Made by a program: the position numbers and the translations under genes. A DNA stretch of 64,000 nt from Treponema saccharophilum DSM 2985. Its GTDB lineage: Bacteria; Spirochaetota; Spirochaetia; Treponematales; Treponemataceae. Positions 34,933 to 42,324 of the stretch are shown here, in pieces. The notes beneath the pieces were generated by a model. The model saw nothing but the letters and a program-made list of their open reading frames with translations, did no database searches and was not told the DNA's origin. Where the stretch lies: positions 124,001 through 188,000 of the forward strand of contig NZ_AGRW01000054.1 in assembly GCF_000255555.1 (NCBI RefSeq). Reading direction: 5' to 3'. Within the stretch, counting starts at the first letter, position 1. The number at the start of each line of letters is the position of its first letter.

Positions 34933-35652
34933 TCATTCCATTTCGTTCTGGATGTCGGCGTGGAATAGCACCATGTCCTTTATCTTCACCGAATACGTCG
35001 AGTCCAGCTCGTTCTTGACGAGGTTCTCGCTCGTGAGCGAAAGGTCGAACGAGTAGATTATCGGCGTATATCCGTCCGCCGATATTTCGAGCGAGAAGGT
35101 GAATTTCTGCGTCACGCCGACAGTGTTCGTCTGGAACGGCTTAATCCAGAACGAGTATGTTCCCTTCGTCGATTTGTACGTCATCGCGGGGTTCGCCCAT
35201 GTCTTGTCGACCATCTGGACTTCCATTCCGTTGCATTTTAGGAGGACGCTTGCCCCAGCAATCGGCTCGAACGTCGTCCCGTCGAGGACCGTCCCCGTGA
35301 ACGTCGGGAAGTTGAATACCGGAATCTCGGTTTTTTCCATCTCGCAGTCCTTTCTCGGGAGCGAGTGGAACGGCCTTTTCGTCTCGCTTATGAGCCGTAT
35401 TCCCTCGTTCGTGAGCGCGTCTATGTCCGCCTTGAGCTGCATGTCGCTCTCGAGCGCGTTCAGGCTGTGCGTCAGCCCCCTGCCCGATACGACGTATTTT
35501 GGAGGAATCCTGTTCAGCACATAACTTGTCGTGTCAAGACGGCAGTTCTTGCAGTCGCACGAGAGCCACGCGGAATTCGATTCCTTGAGCAAGTCGTAAA
35601 TCGTGTTCACATGCTGCAGAACGATGTCTTCCATTATGTTGTGTACGTTCAT
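34933..35652 (-). CDS. ComFB-domain protein with C-terminal Ig-like/carboxypeptidase-regulatory domain
   Basis: The first 70 of 239 residues match ComFB: NIMEDIVLQHVNTIYDLL, then CDCKNCRLDTTSYVLNRIPP and KYVVSGRG. The CxC-x2-C-R-D core is conserved. ComFB proteins bind cyclic dinucleotides such as c-di-GMP and are linked to motility and competence. From residue about 115 a beta-sandwich follows (FTGTVLDGTTFEPIAGASVL), resembling carboxypeptidase-regulatory folds that are usually extracytoplasmic. There is no signal peptide. The combination suggests a second-messenger switch joined to a binding domain. Confidence 0.75.
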   Translation of the reverse strand: MNVHNIMEDIVLQHVNTIYDLLKESNSAWLSCDCKNCRLDTTSYVLNRIPPKYVVSGRGLTHSLNALESDMQLKADIDALTNEGIRLISETKRPFHSLPRKDCEMEKTEIPVFNFPTFTGTVLDGTTFEPIAGASVLLKCNGMEVQMVDKTWANPAMTYKSTKGTYSFWIKPFQTNTVGVTQKFTFSLEISADGYTPIIYSFDLSLTSENLVKNELDSTYSVKIKDMVLFHADIQNEME

Positions 35653-35728
35653 TTTCTATTGTCTTCTCCATTTTTTTGAATGATTCACCGCAATCCGCTC
35701 CCGCTGGCATACGCCCAACAGGGTTCCG

Positions 35729-35784
35729 ATGAAATAAAAAGACGGTCTGAACGCGGATTCGCCATCCAACATTCAAACCGTCTT
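35729..35784 (-). terminator. Terminator downstream of aconitase
   Basis: On the minus strand AAGACGGT (35777-35784) pairs with ACCGTCTT (35739-35746) and is followed by TTTATTTC. It would end aconitase transcription 85 bp after the stop. Positions 35653-35728 hold no gene. Confidence 0.6.
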
Positions 35785-35869
35785 AAATTATACATCAAAA
35801 ACGCGACATTACAAACGAATATTTTCCCAAGAACGCGTTTGAGGCCGTTTTGCTGCCCGGCTTATGCCG

Positions 35870-37897
35870 TCAGTTTCCGCCCTTCCTCGTGTATGCGGCA
35901 AGCCCGCCCGCCATGAGGATTGATGCGGAGCGCGCGGCGATGTCGTTAACGCACTCGATTTCCGTCTTCCCGTTGATGACGACGCGGAACGGCGTGCCGT
36001 TCTTGAGCGACGAGTCTATGTCCACAAGCTCGAGCGTGTCGCCCTGCGCGATTTTGTCGTAGTCCGCGGGGTTCTTGAACGTCATCGGGATGATTCCGTA
36101 GTTGATGAGGTTCGCCTTGTGGATGCGCGCGAAGCTCTTCGTGATGACGGCGCGCACTCCGAGGTACATCGGCCCGAGCGCGGCGTGCTCGCGGCTTGAG
36201 CCCTGCCCGTAGTTCTCTCCGCCGACCACGCAGCAGTCCGCGAACGAAGCCTCCTCGCTCCTCTTGTAGAACGTCTCGTCGAGGCGCGTGAGCGTGAACT
36301 TGGAGATTTCCGGGATGTTCGAGCGGAGCGGGAGCACCTTGGCGCCCGCCGGCATGATGTCGTCGGTTGAGACGTTGTCCGCCGCCTTGAGGCGCACGGG
36401 GAGTGAGAGGCTCGGCTTGTACTCGCGGCACGGCGGGCACGGCTTGATGTTCGGCCCGCGGAGAATCTCCACGTCCTTCGCCTTGTCGGCGTCGAGCGGC
36501 GCGATTACCATTCCGCGGTCCTGCGCCGCCTTGAGCACGTCGGCGCTTGACAGCCGCGCGTCCTCGCCGTCGAGCATGGACACTCGGAATCCCGTTGCGT
36601 ACGCGGGGTCGTCGTATTCCATCGTCTCCGCCTCGGTGAACACGCCCGTGACCGCTGCTGCCGCGGCAGTCTCCGGCGAGACGAGGTAGACGTTCGCGTC
36701 CGCGGTGCCGCTCCTGCCCTTGAAGTTCCTGTTGAACGTGCGGAGCGTGACGCCCTCCGAGTTCGGCGCGAATCCCTGCCCGATGCACGGGCCGCAGGCG
36801 GATTCGAGTATGCGGAATCCCGCCTCGATGAGGTCGCCGAGGATTCCCGCCTTGCTCGCCATCAGGAGCGTCGTGCGGCTTCCCGGCGCGATTCCCGCCT
36901 CGACTCCCGGCGCGATGTGCTTTCCCTTCACGATTGCCGCGACGCTTTCGAGGTCGTCGAGCGACGAGTTCGTGCAGCTTCCGATGACGACCTGCGTGAC
37001 CTTCTTTCCCGCGAGGTTCTTCACGCTGTCGATGACGTCCGGGTTGTGCGGGCAGGCGGCAAGCGCGTGGAGCGAGCCGAGGTCGATTTCGATGAGCTTG
37101 TCGTACTGAGCGCCCTCGTCAGCCTCCTGCCGCGTCCAGTCGCCTCCGCGTCCCATCGACTCGAGGAATTTCTTCGTCTTCTCGTCGGACGGGAAGATGG
37201 AGCACGTTGCCCCGAGCTCCGCGCCCATGTTCGTTATCGTCGCGCGCTGCGGCACTGTGAGGGATGCGGCCCCGTCGCCGAAATACTCGTAGATTGCGCC
37301 CGTTCCGCCCTTGACGGTCTCGCGCCTTAGGACTTCGAGGATGATGTCCTTCGCGCCGACGCCTTTCCTGAGCTTTCCTGTCAGCTTCACGCCGAAGATT
37401 TTCGGCATCGGCGTGTGGAACGCTCCGCCGCCCATCGCCACGGCGACGTCAAGTCCGCCCGCGCCGATTGCTATCATTCCGATTCCGCCTCCCGTGGGCG
37501 TATGGCTGTCAGAGCCGAGGAGCGTCTTTCCCGGCTTGCCGAAGCATTCGAGATGGACCTGGTGGCAGATTCCGTTGCCCGGGCGGGAGAAGTAAAGCCC
37601 GTACTTCGCCGCGACCGACTGGAGGTAGCGGTGGTCGTCCATGTTCTTGAAGTCAGTCTGGAGCGTGTTGTGGTCGATGTACGAGACGGAAAGCTCCGTC
37701 TTCACGCGCGGAATCCCGATTGTCTCGAACTGGAGGTACGCCATCGTACCCGTCGCGTCCTGGGTGAGCGTCTGGTCGATTTTCAGCGCGATGTCCTCCC
37801 CGCGCGGGATGGGGTTCCCCTTCCTGAAATCGATGTTTGGACAAGCTTCGGGAACGATGTGCTCCTGAATGATTTTCTCGGCAAGTGTGAGAGCCAT
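35870..37897 (-). CDS. acn: Aconitate hydratase (short monomeric form)
   Basis: This 675-residue protein has the aconitase order: DHNTLQTDFKNMDDH, LLGSDSHTPTGGGIGM, iron-sulphur cysteines in VIGSCTNSS and ESACGPCIG, and the swivel domain with DDIMPAGAKVLPLRSN and GGENYGQGSSREHAA. It interconverts citrate and isocitrate in central metabolism and glutamate synthesis. AGAGG lies before ATG 37897 and TATAAT at 37929-37934. No other TCA gene is near. A role as a related dehydratase (for example isopropylmalate or homoaconitate type) is less likely, because the length and fusion of both halves suit aconitase. Confidence 0.92.
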   Translation of the reverse strand: MALTLAEKIIQEHIVPEACPNIDFRKGNPIPRGEDIALKIDQTLTQDATGTMAYLQFETIGIPRVKTELSVSYIDHNTLQTDFKNMDDHRYLQSVAAKYGLYFSRPGNGICHQVHLECFGKPGKTLLGSDSHTPTGGGIGMIAIGAGGLDVAVAMGGGAFHTPMPKIFGVKLTGKLRKGVGAKDIILEVLRRETVKGGTGAIYEYFGDGAASLTVPQRATITNMGAELGATCSIFPSDEKTKKFLESMGRGGDWTRQEADEGAQYDKLIEIDLGSLHALAACPHNPDVIDSVKNLAGKKVTQVVIGSCTNSSLDDLESVAAIVKGKHIAPGVEAGIAPGSRTTLLMASKAGILGDLIEAGFRILESACGPCIGQGFAPNSEGVTLRTFNRNFKGRSGTADANVYLVSPETAAAAAVTGVFTEAETMEYDDPAYATGFRVSMLDGEDARLSSADVLKAAQDRGMVIAPLDADKAKDVEILRGPNIKPCPPCREYKPSLSLPVRLKAADNVSTDDIMPAGAKVLPLRSNIPEISKFTLTRLDETFYKRSEEASFADCCVVGGENYGQGSSREHAALGPMYLGVRAVITKSFARIHKANLINYGIIPMTFKNPADYDKIAQGDTLELVDIDSSLKNGTPFRVVINGKTEIECVNDIAARSASILMAGGLAAYTRKGGN

Positions 37898-37928
37898 TTT
37901 TAACCTCTGATATAGAATAGGATGCGGA

Positions 37929-37934
37929 ATTATA
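37929..37934 (-). promoter_or_regulatory. -10 hexamer TATAAT of aconitase
   Basis: TATAAT on the minus strand lies 31 bp before the aconitase ATG. The -35 is not clear. Confidence 0.4.
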
Positions 37935-37977
37935 GAATGGAATCAATCGGAAAGTCCACGGAGGACGGGAAAAAATC

Positions 37978-38247
37978 GCGCCCCGTGGACCTTTGCGCGT
38001 CTTTTGCTTTATGCGTTGTATCGGGCGTTCGCCGGCACGCGCGCCCCGTGGACTTTTGCTCGTCCTAGGCTTTTATGCGTTGTATCGGGCGTTCGCCGGC
38101 ACGCGCGGGGCGCGTGCCTACCGTGGCGGTGGGGGTGCGCGTGTTGGCGGGGATTTTCTCGTTCCGAGTTCGGCTTGTTTGTGGCGCGCCCCGTGAGCCT
38201 TTGCGCGTCCTAGGCTTTGTGCGTTGTATCGGGCGTTCGCCGGCACG
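37978..38247 (+). repeat. Three copies of a 62-64 bp GC-rich direct repeat
   Basis: Copies start at 37978, 38041 and 38186, each beginning GCGCCCCGTG and ending TCGGGCGTTCGCCGGCACG. The first two are adjacent and the third follows 81 bp of other GC-rich sequence. No gene is convincing in 37940-38290. Reading frames across it arise from the repeat. Confidence 0.8.
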
Positions 38248-38299
38248 TGTTTCTGAGATTCTGTTTGACGCTTTGCCTTCGGCGCACTACAATTCCGGC

Positions 38300-38485
38300 A
38301 TGAAAAAAGTACTTGACACGCAGAACGCCGCATCCACAATCTCAACAAAGAACAAAGAACAAAGAACAAAGAACAAAGAACAAAGAACAAAGAACAAAGA
38401 ACAAAGAACAAAGAACAAAGAACAAAGAACAAAGAACAAAGAACAAAGAACAAAGAACAAAGAACAAAGAACAAAGAAGGCATAG
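38300..38485 (+). CDS. Small repeat-encoded open frame (KNKEQRT)n
   Basis: ATG 38300 follows TACAAT by 6 bases, as for likely leaderless genes in this window, and begins MKKVLDTQNAASTIST. It then reads the 7-bp repeat as six KNKEQRT heptapeptides and stops after KKA. Because 7 is not a multiple of 3, any change in copy number changes the frame. Whether it is translated is unknown, and it may be a gene start overrun by a repeat expansion. Confidence 0.3.
   Translation: MKKVLDTQNAASTISTKNKEQRTKNKEQRTKNKEQRTKNKEQRTKNKEQRTKNKEQRTKKA
38344..38476 (+). repeat. Nineteen perfect copies of AACAAAG
   Basis: The 133 bp from 38344 to 38476 are an uninterrupted 7-bp tandem repeat. Such tracts change length by slipped-strand mispairing. 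It lies 128 bp upstream of the DUF4469 gene. Confidence 0.95.
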
Positions 38486-38529
38486 TTTCCTTTGTAAAAA
38501 ATATCAACTCAGTTTATCAATTCTCAAAT

Positions 38530-38577
38530 AAAAGCCTATATTGGTATGACTTTAGTCGTAACGATATAGGCTTTTTT
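38530..38577 (+). terminator. Terminator-like hairpin in the leader of the DUF4469 gene
   Basis: AAAAGCCTATAT (38530-38541) pairs perfectly with ATATAGGCTTTT (38564-38575), followed by T. It ends 27 bp before ATG 38604. It either insulates the gene from upstream transcription or is an attenuator. Confidence 0.75.
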
Positions 38578-38603
38578 ATATCAATTTTGGAGGAGAAAAC
38601 AAT

Positions 38604-39314
38604 ATGGCTAAGTATTCGCTTAGGGACAATCCGCTGACGGAAGACCCGAACGACAAGCTGGCGACTCTTGAGGACGTGAAGAGCGTCACGAAAGAAGAGA
38701 TTATCGACCGCATTCTGAAGCGTGGCAACACTATGACGAAGACCGACCTGCTCGCGGCAATCAACGCCTACGAGGAGGAGTGCGCGATTATCACCGAGGA
38801 AGGCAACGCGATAAACACGCCTCTTTTCAACACGTCGCTTGCGATTCAGGGCAAGTTCGACAACGGCGATGATGTTTTCGATTTGCGTCGCCACACGCTC
38901 AAGGTCAATGCAACTGCTGGCTCTGTCTTGAAGGAAGCTGCGGGCAAAGTGAAGCTGACCAAGGTGCAGGGAACGGCTTCTGCTCCGTGGATTACGGGCG
39001 TTCGCGACACTCTGGCGGACGCGGAGGACAAGAGCGGAAACCTCAAGGCGGGGAGCGTCATCGAGATTACGGGCGCGAAGCTCAAGTTCGACAATGCGGA
39101 CAGCGAGCAGGGCGTGTTCTTCATCGGAGAGGCTGGCGAAATCCGCTGCACGCAGGTGGTGGAAAACAAGCCGTCAAAGGTTCTCTTCGTTCTGCCAAAA
39201 GACACCGCGGCAGGAAGCTACACGCTTGAGGTTCGCACAAGGTCTAACACGAACGGCAATCCGACAAAGACCGTGAAAAAAGGCAGTTTCGAGAAGTCGG
39301 TGACTGTCGCGTAG
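38604..39314 (+). CDS. HU/IHF-like DUF4469 protein
   Basis: This 236-residue protein has an HU-like N-terminal region (TKEEIIDRILKRGNTMTKTD, then LAAINAYEEECAIITEEG) and the C-terminal DUF4469 Ig-like domain (ITGVRDTLADAEDKSG, GSVIEITGAKLKFDNADSEQ). These proteins are frequent in Bacteroides and Treponema genomes and are presumed DNA-binding. AGGAGGAG precedes ATG. A second, truncated member lies at 45864. Five small palindromes follow it before the next gene. Confidence 0.8.
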   Translation: MAKYSLRDNPLTEDPNDKLATLEDVKSVTKEEIIDRILKRGNTMTKTDLLAAINAYEEECAIITEEGNAINTPLFNTSLAIQGKFDNGDDVFDLRRHTLKVNATAGSVLKEAAGKVKLTKVQGTASAPWITGVRDTLADAEDKSGNLKAGSVIEITGAKLKFDNADSEQGVFFIGEAGEIRCTQVVENKPSKVLFVLPKDTAAGSYTLEVRTRSNTNGNPTKTVKKGSFEKSVTVA

Positions 39315-39326
39315 AGATTGGGAGCA

Positions 39327-39435
39327 AATCCGTATGCGGATACGACCCCTATCTGCATACGGATAGACACTCTATCTCGGTAGGGATAAGGACTCTATCC
39401 GCATAGAGATAGACTGCTTATCCGCGTAGAGATAC
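39327..39435. repeat. Five-unit palindrome array with an exact 23-bp period
   Basis: TATC-N8-GATA type palindromes recur with the left half-site at 39327, 39350, 39373, 39396 and 39419. The first unit is degenerate (ATCCG-TATG-CGGAT, 39328-39341). The array fills the space between the DUF4469 gene and the first LRR gene and ends 41 bp before the LRR start. It may be a multi-site operator. Confidence 0.8.
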
Positions 39436-39475
39436 AACAGCCGTGCGGGCTTTTAGGCTAGAAGGAGATTGTTTT

Positions 39476-40495
39476 ATGAAATGTACAAATTGCGGTGCGT
39501 CGATTGCTGACGACGCGAAATTCTGTGCCGAATGTGGCACAAAGGTTGTGCGCGAGGTGTTCTGCGCACAGTGCGGCACAAAACTCGCGGCGGGCGCAAA
39601 GTTCTGCCCTGAATGCGGCACGAAAGTGGGTGCGGTGGCAAATTCCGAACCCAAAGCGGAAAGCGCACCCAAAGCAGAAGCGGCGGCGGAGAGCGCACCC
39701 AAAGTGCAAAAAGAAAGTTCCCCAAAGGACAACGGCAGCAGCAAGTGGCTCACGATTAGGGACACGAGCAAGTATGTCCTTCCTGTTCAGAGAGTTCTTC
39801 AAAAATGCGATAGAGAGGCAGAAGGCGTGGTCATCATTCCCGAGGGGGTGACGTTTATCTATGATGGGGCGTTCCGGGAGTGCAAAAAAATTACCTCTGT
39901 GGTTATTCCCGCAAGCGTTACGGAAATCGGCAAATTGGCGTTCGCTAACTGCGAGTCGCTTACCTCCGTGGAAATCCCCGACGGTGTTACGAAAATCGGC
40001 GCGTATGCGTTCAGTGACTGCACGGCACTTGCGTCGGTGGAAATTCCCGAAAGCGTTACGGAAATCGGCGAGTGGGCGTTCCAAGCCTGCTTTGCACTTG
40101 CGTCCGTGGTTATTCTAGAGGGCGTTACGGCAATCGGCGGTTATGCGTTCTATAGCTGCTCGTCGCTTGCCTCCGTGGTTATTCCCGAAAGCGTTACGGA
40201 AATCGGCGAGGGGGCGTTCAGCGGCTGCGAGGCACTTGCGTCGGTGGAAATTCCCGACAGCGTTACGGAAATCGGCAAATTGGCGTTCGGTGGGTGCACG
40301 TCGCTTGCGTCGATGGAAATTCCCGACAGCGTTGCGAAAATCGGCGAGAGGGCGTTCTGTGAATGCGAGTCGCTTTCATCAATAAGATTCGGCGGCACAA
40401 AAAAGGAATGGAAAGCCGTGAAGAAAGGCGATGACTGGCACGCTTTCGGTCCCGCGACGGCGGTGAAGTGCGCGGACGGCGAGGTGCAGCTGTAG
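39476..40495 (+). CDS. Double zinc-ribbon protein with BspA-type leucine-rich repeats (LRR 1)
   Basis: This 339-residue protein starts at ATG 39476 after AAGGAG. The first 50 residues are three CxxC/CxxC ribbons (KCTNCGAS, KFCAECGTK, VFCAQCGTK, KFCPECGTK). A low-complexity linker of KAESAPKAE follows. Then come eight LRR_5 repeats of 23 residues of the form SVVIPESVTEIGEGAFSGCE and a cap (FGGTKKEWKAVKKGDDWH). BspA-like LRRs are usually exported adhesins. This one has no signal peptide and would be cytoplasmic. The binding partner is unknown. A near-identical paralogue follows. Confidence 0.85.
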   Translation: MKCTNCGASIADDAKFCAECGTKVVREVFCAQCGTKLAAGAKFCPECGTKVGAVANSEPKAESAPKAEAAAESAPKVQKESSPKDNGSSKWLTIRDTSKYVLPVQRVLQKCDREAEGVVIIPEGVTFIYDGAFRECKKITSVVIPASVTEIGKLAFANCESLTSVEIPDGVTKIGAYAFSDCTALASVEIPESVTEIGEWAFQACFALASVVILEGVTAIGGYAFYSCSSLASVVIPESVTEIGEGAFSGCEALASVEIPDSVTEIGKLAFGGCTSLASMEIPDSVAKIGERAFCECESLSSIRFGGTKKEWKAVKKGDDWHAFGPATAVKCADGEVQL

Positions 40496-40530
40496 GGCGG
40501 CGCGACAGAAGGCGCAAAGGAGTAAGCACA

Positions 40531-40596
40531 ATGGCTAATACGATTACAAACAGCATTTTTATGGACGAGGAGAACGGCAAAAGGAGATTACAATGA
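40531..40596 (+). CDS. 21-residue peptide translationally coupled to the next LRR gene
   Basis: ATG 40531 follows AAAGGAG by 7 bases and encodes MANTITNSIFMDEENGKRRL plus Q. Its stop TGA overlaps the ATG of LRR 2 (ATGA at 40593), and the ribosome site of LRR 2 lies inside it. It is a leader peptide or the remnant of a gene. Confidence 0.55.
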   Translation: MANTITNSIFMDEENGKRRLQ

Positions 40597-41552
40597 AATG
40601 TACAAATTGCGGCGCTGACTTGGCTGACAGCGCGAAGTTCTGCGCGGAGTGCGGAACGAAGGTTGTGCGCGAGGTGTTCTGCGCACAGTGCGGCACAAAA
40701 CTCGCGGCGGGCGCAAAGTTCTGCCCTGAATGCGGCACGAAAGTGGGTGCGGCGGCAACTCCCGACCCCAAAGCGGAGAGCGCACCCAAAGCGGAAGCGC
40801 AAAAAGAAAGTTCCCCAAAGGACAACGGCAGCAGCAAGTGGCTCACGATTGAGGACACGGACGAGTATTCTGAGCATCTCGACGAAGAAGTCCTTCCTGT
40901 TCAAAGAGTTCTTCAAAAATGCGATAGAGAGGCAGAAGGCGTGGTCATCATTCCCGAGGGGGTGACGTATATCGATGTGGGGGCGTTCCAGAATTGCGAA
41001 AAAATTACCTCTGTAGTTATTCCAGAGGGAGTGACGGTCATCGACCAGGATGCATTCAGTGAGTGCAAGGCACTTGCCTCCGTGGTCATTCCCGCAAGCG
41101 TTACGGAAATCAGCGCGGATGCGTTCGAGGGCTGCACGGCACTTGCGTCGGTGGTTATACCAGAGGGGGTGACGTTTATCGGTGTGGGGGCGTTCCGGGA
41201 GTGCAAAAAAATTACCTCTGTGGTTATTCCCGCAAGTGTTACGGAAATTGACGAAGGGACGTTCCGAGACTGCAAGGCTCTTGCCTCCGTGGTTATTCCC
41301 GAAAGCGTTACGGAAATCGGCTTGTGGGCGTTCAGGGGCTGCACGGCGCTTGCGTCGGTGGTAATCCCTGCGGACGTTGAGGAAATCGGCATTGATGCTT
41401 TCAAGGACTGCGAGTCGCTTTCATCAATAACATTCGGCGGCACAAAAAAGGAATGGAAAGCCGTGGAGAAAGGCGATGACTGGCACGAGGGCGTTCCCGC
41501 AAAGGGCGTGGAGTGTTCTGACGGAATGGTAAAGTTCGGGCTGTTCGGCTGA
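40593..41552 (+). CDS. Double zinc-ribbon BspA-type leucine-rich-repeat protein (LRR 2)
   Basis: This 319-residue paralogue of LRR 1 has the same zinc ribbons, nearly identical linker and cap, and seven 23-residue repeats (VVIPEGVTFIGVGAFRECKK). The N-terminal 150 bp and the cap are almost identical to LRR 1, while the repeat number differs, which points to duplication followed by repeat recombination. No signal peptide is present. Translation starts at an ATGA overlap with the leader peptide. Confidence 0.85.
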   Translation: MKCTNCGADLADSAKFCAECGTKVVREVFCAQCGTKLAAGAKFCPECGTKVGAAATPDPKAESAPKAEAQKESSPKDNGSSKWLTIEDTDEYSEHLDEEVLPVQRVLQKCDREAEGVVIIPEGVTYIDVGAFQNCEKITSVVIPEGVTVIDQDAFSECKALASVVIPASVTEISADAFEGCTALASVVIPEGVTFIGVGAFRECKKITSVVIPASVTEIDEGTFRDCKALASVVIPESVTEIGLWAFRGCTALASVVIPADVEEIGIDAFKDCESLSSITFGGTKKEWKAVEKGDDWHEGVPAKGVECSDGMVKFGLFG

Positions 41553-41610
41553 TTTAAGGGCAACACATATCGCCATGCGCGGGCGTAAAACGCGCAAAGG
41601 AGTTTTTTGT

Positions 41611-42291
41611 ATGGAGAGCATTGATTTTACGGGAGTGTACGAAACATTCGCAGACGCGCTTACTAAAAGGTTTGCCGAGCAGAAAAAGCGCGGCGGCGAC
41701 TTCCGCGTGGCGGAGGACACCATCCGCTACTTCTTTTTTGACGCGGCGGTGCAGAAAGGCGGCCTAAAGGCGAGCGATTTCTGGCTTGAGGGGCATTTTT
41801 TCGGCAAGGAGGAAAGCCGGAAAAATCTGGAGCTTGACGCGCTGATACAGCCGGAGGACGGCAGAAAGCCGGTCGCCATAGAGTTCAAGTATGACAGACT
41901 CGGCGAAAACACGGACAGCGAAGCGAAAACACGCAACGCGGGCAAAATCTACAAGGACTTGAACCGCCTCGCGAGCCTTTCTTCCCCCGCCAAGGAGCGG
42001 CTTTTCGTGTATGTGACGGAAGCTCGTATGAAAAACTACTTTTCAGGCGGAAACACCCAGTGGGGAAAATCGGTGGCAACGCTGCCCTTGGAGTGCGAAA
42101 CGACGGCTGTCATCAGCGCAAAAGCCGTGCGGGAACTCAAAGACAAGGACGGCTGCGGCACCTTTTACAATGGCGCGACCGATGACGGCAGATTTGCGTT
42201 CGAGCAAGATATTTCCGTCACCCGCCTGTTCAGCCATGAATGCGGCGAAAACGAATTCCTCTACATCTTTAAGGTAGAGCAGAGAGTGTAA
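41611..42291 (+). CDS. PD-(D/E)XK nuclease-like protein
   Basis: This 226-residue protein starts at ATG 41611 after AAAGGAG. It contains LELDALIQ ... VAIEFKYDR, the spaced D and E-x-K of the PD-(D/E)XK fold, and ERLFVYVTEARM after it. It resembles small restriction-like nucleases seen beside accessory genes. The partner is not evident. A 5-bp stem hairpin (41577-41595) precedes the ribosome site. Nuclease activity is inferred from the motif. Confidence 0.7.
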   Translation: MESIDFTGVYETFADALTKRFAEQKKRGGDFRVAEDTIRYFFFDAAVQKGGLKASDFWLEGHFFGKEESRKNLELDALIQPEDGRKPVAIEFKYDRLGENTDSEAKTRNAGKIYKDLNRLASLSSPAKERLFVYVTEARMKNYFSGGNTQWGKSVATLPLECETTAVISAKAVRELKDKDGCGTFYNGATDDGRFAFEQDISVTRLFSHECGENEFLYIFKVEQRV

Positions 42292-42324
42292 AATAGCGCG
42301 GGAAAACCGCGTAAGGAGACTTAT

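Noticed and set aside
37978-38247. tRNA or other structured RNA gene
   Set aside because: The repeats have no cloverleaf or known RNA motif. They are simple direct repeats.
38075-38299. Coding frame through the 63-bp repeats
   Set aside because: The frame is a product of GC-rich repeats and has no start signal.
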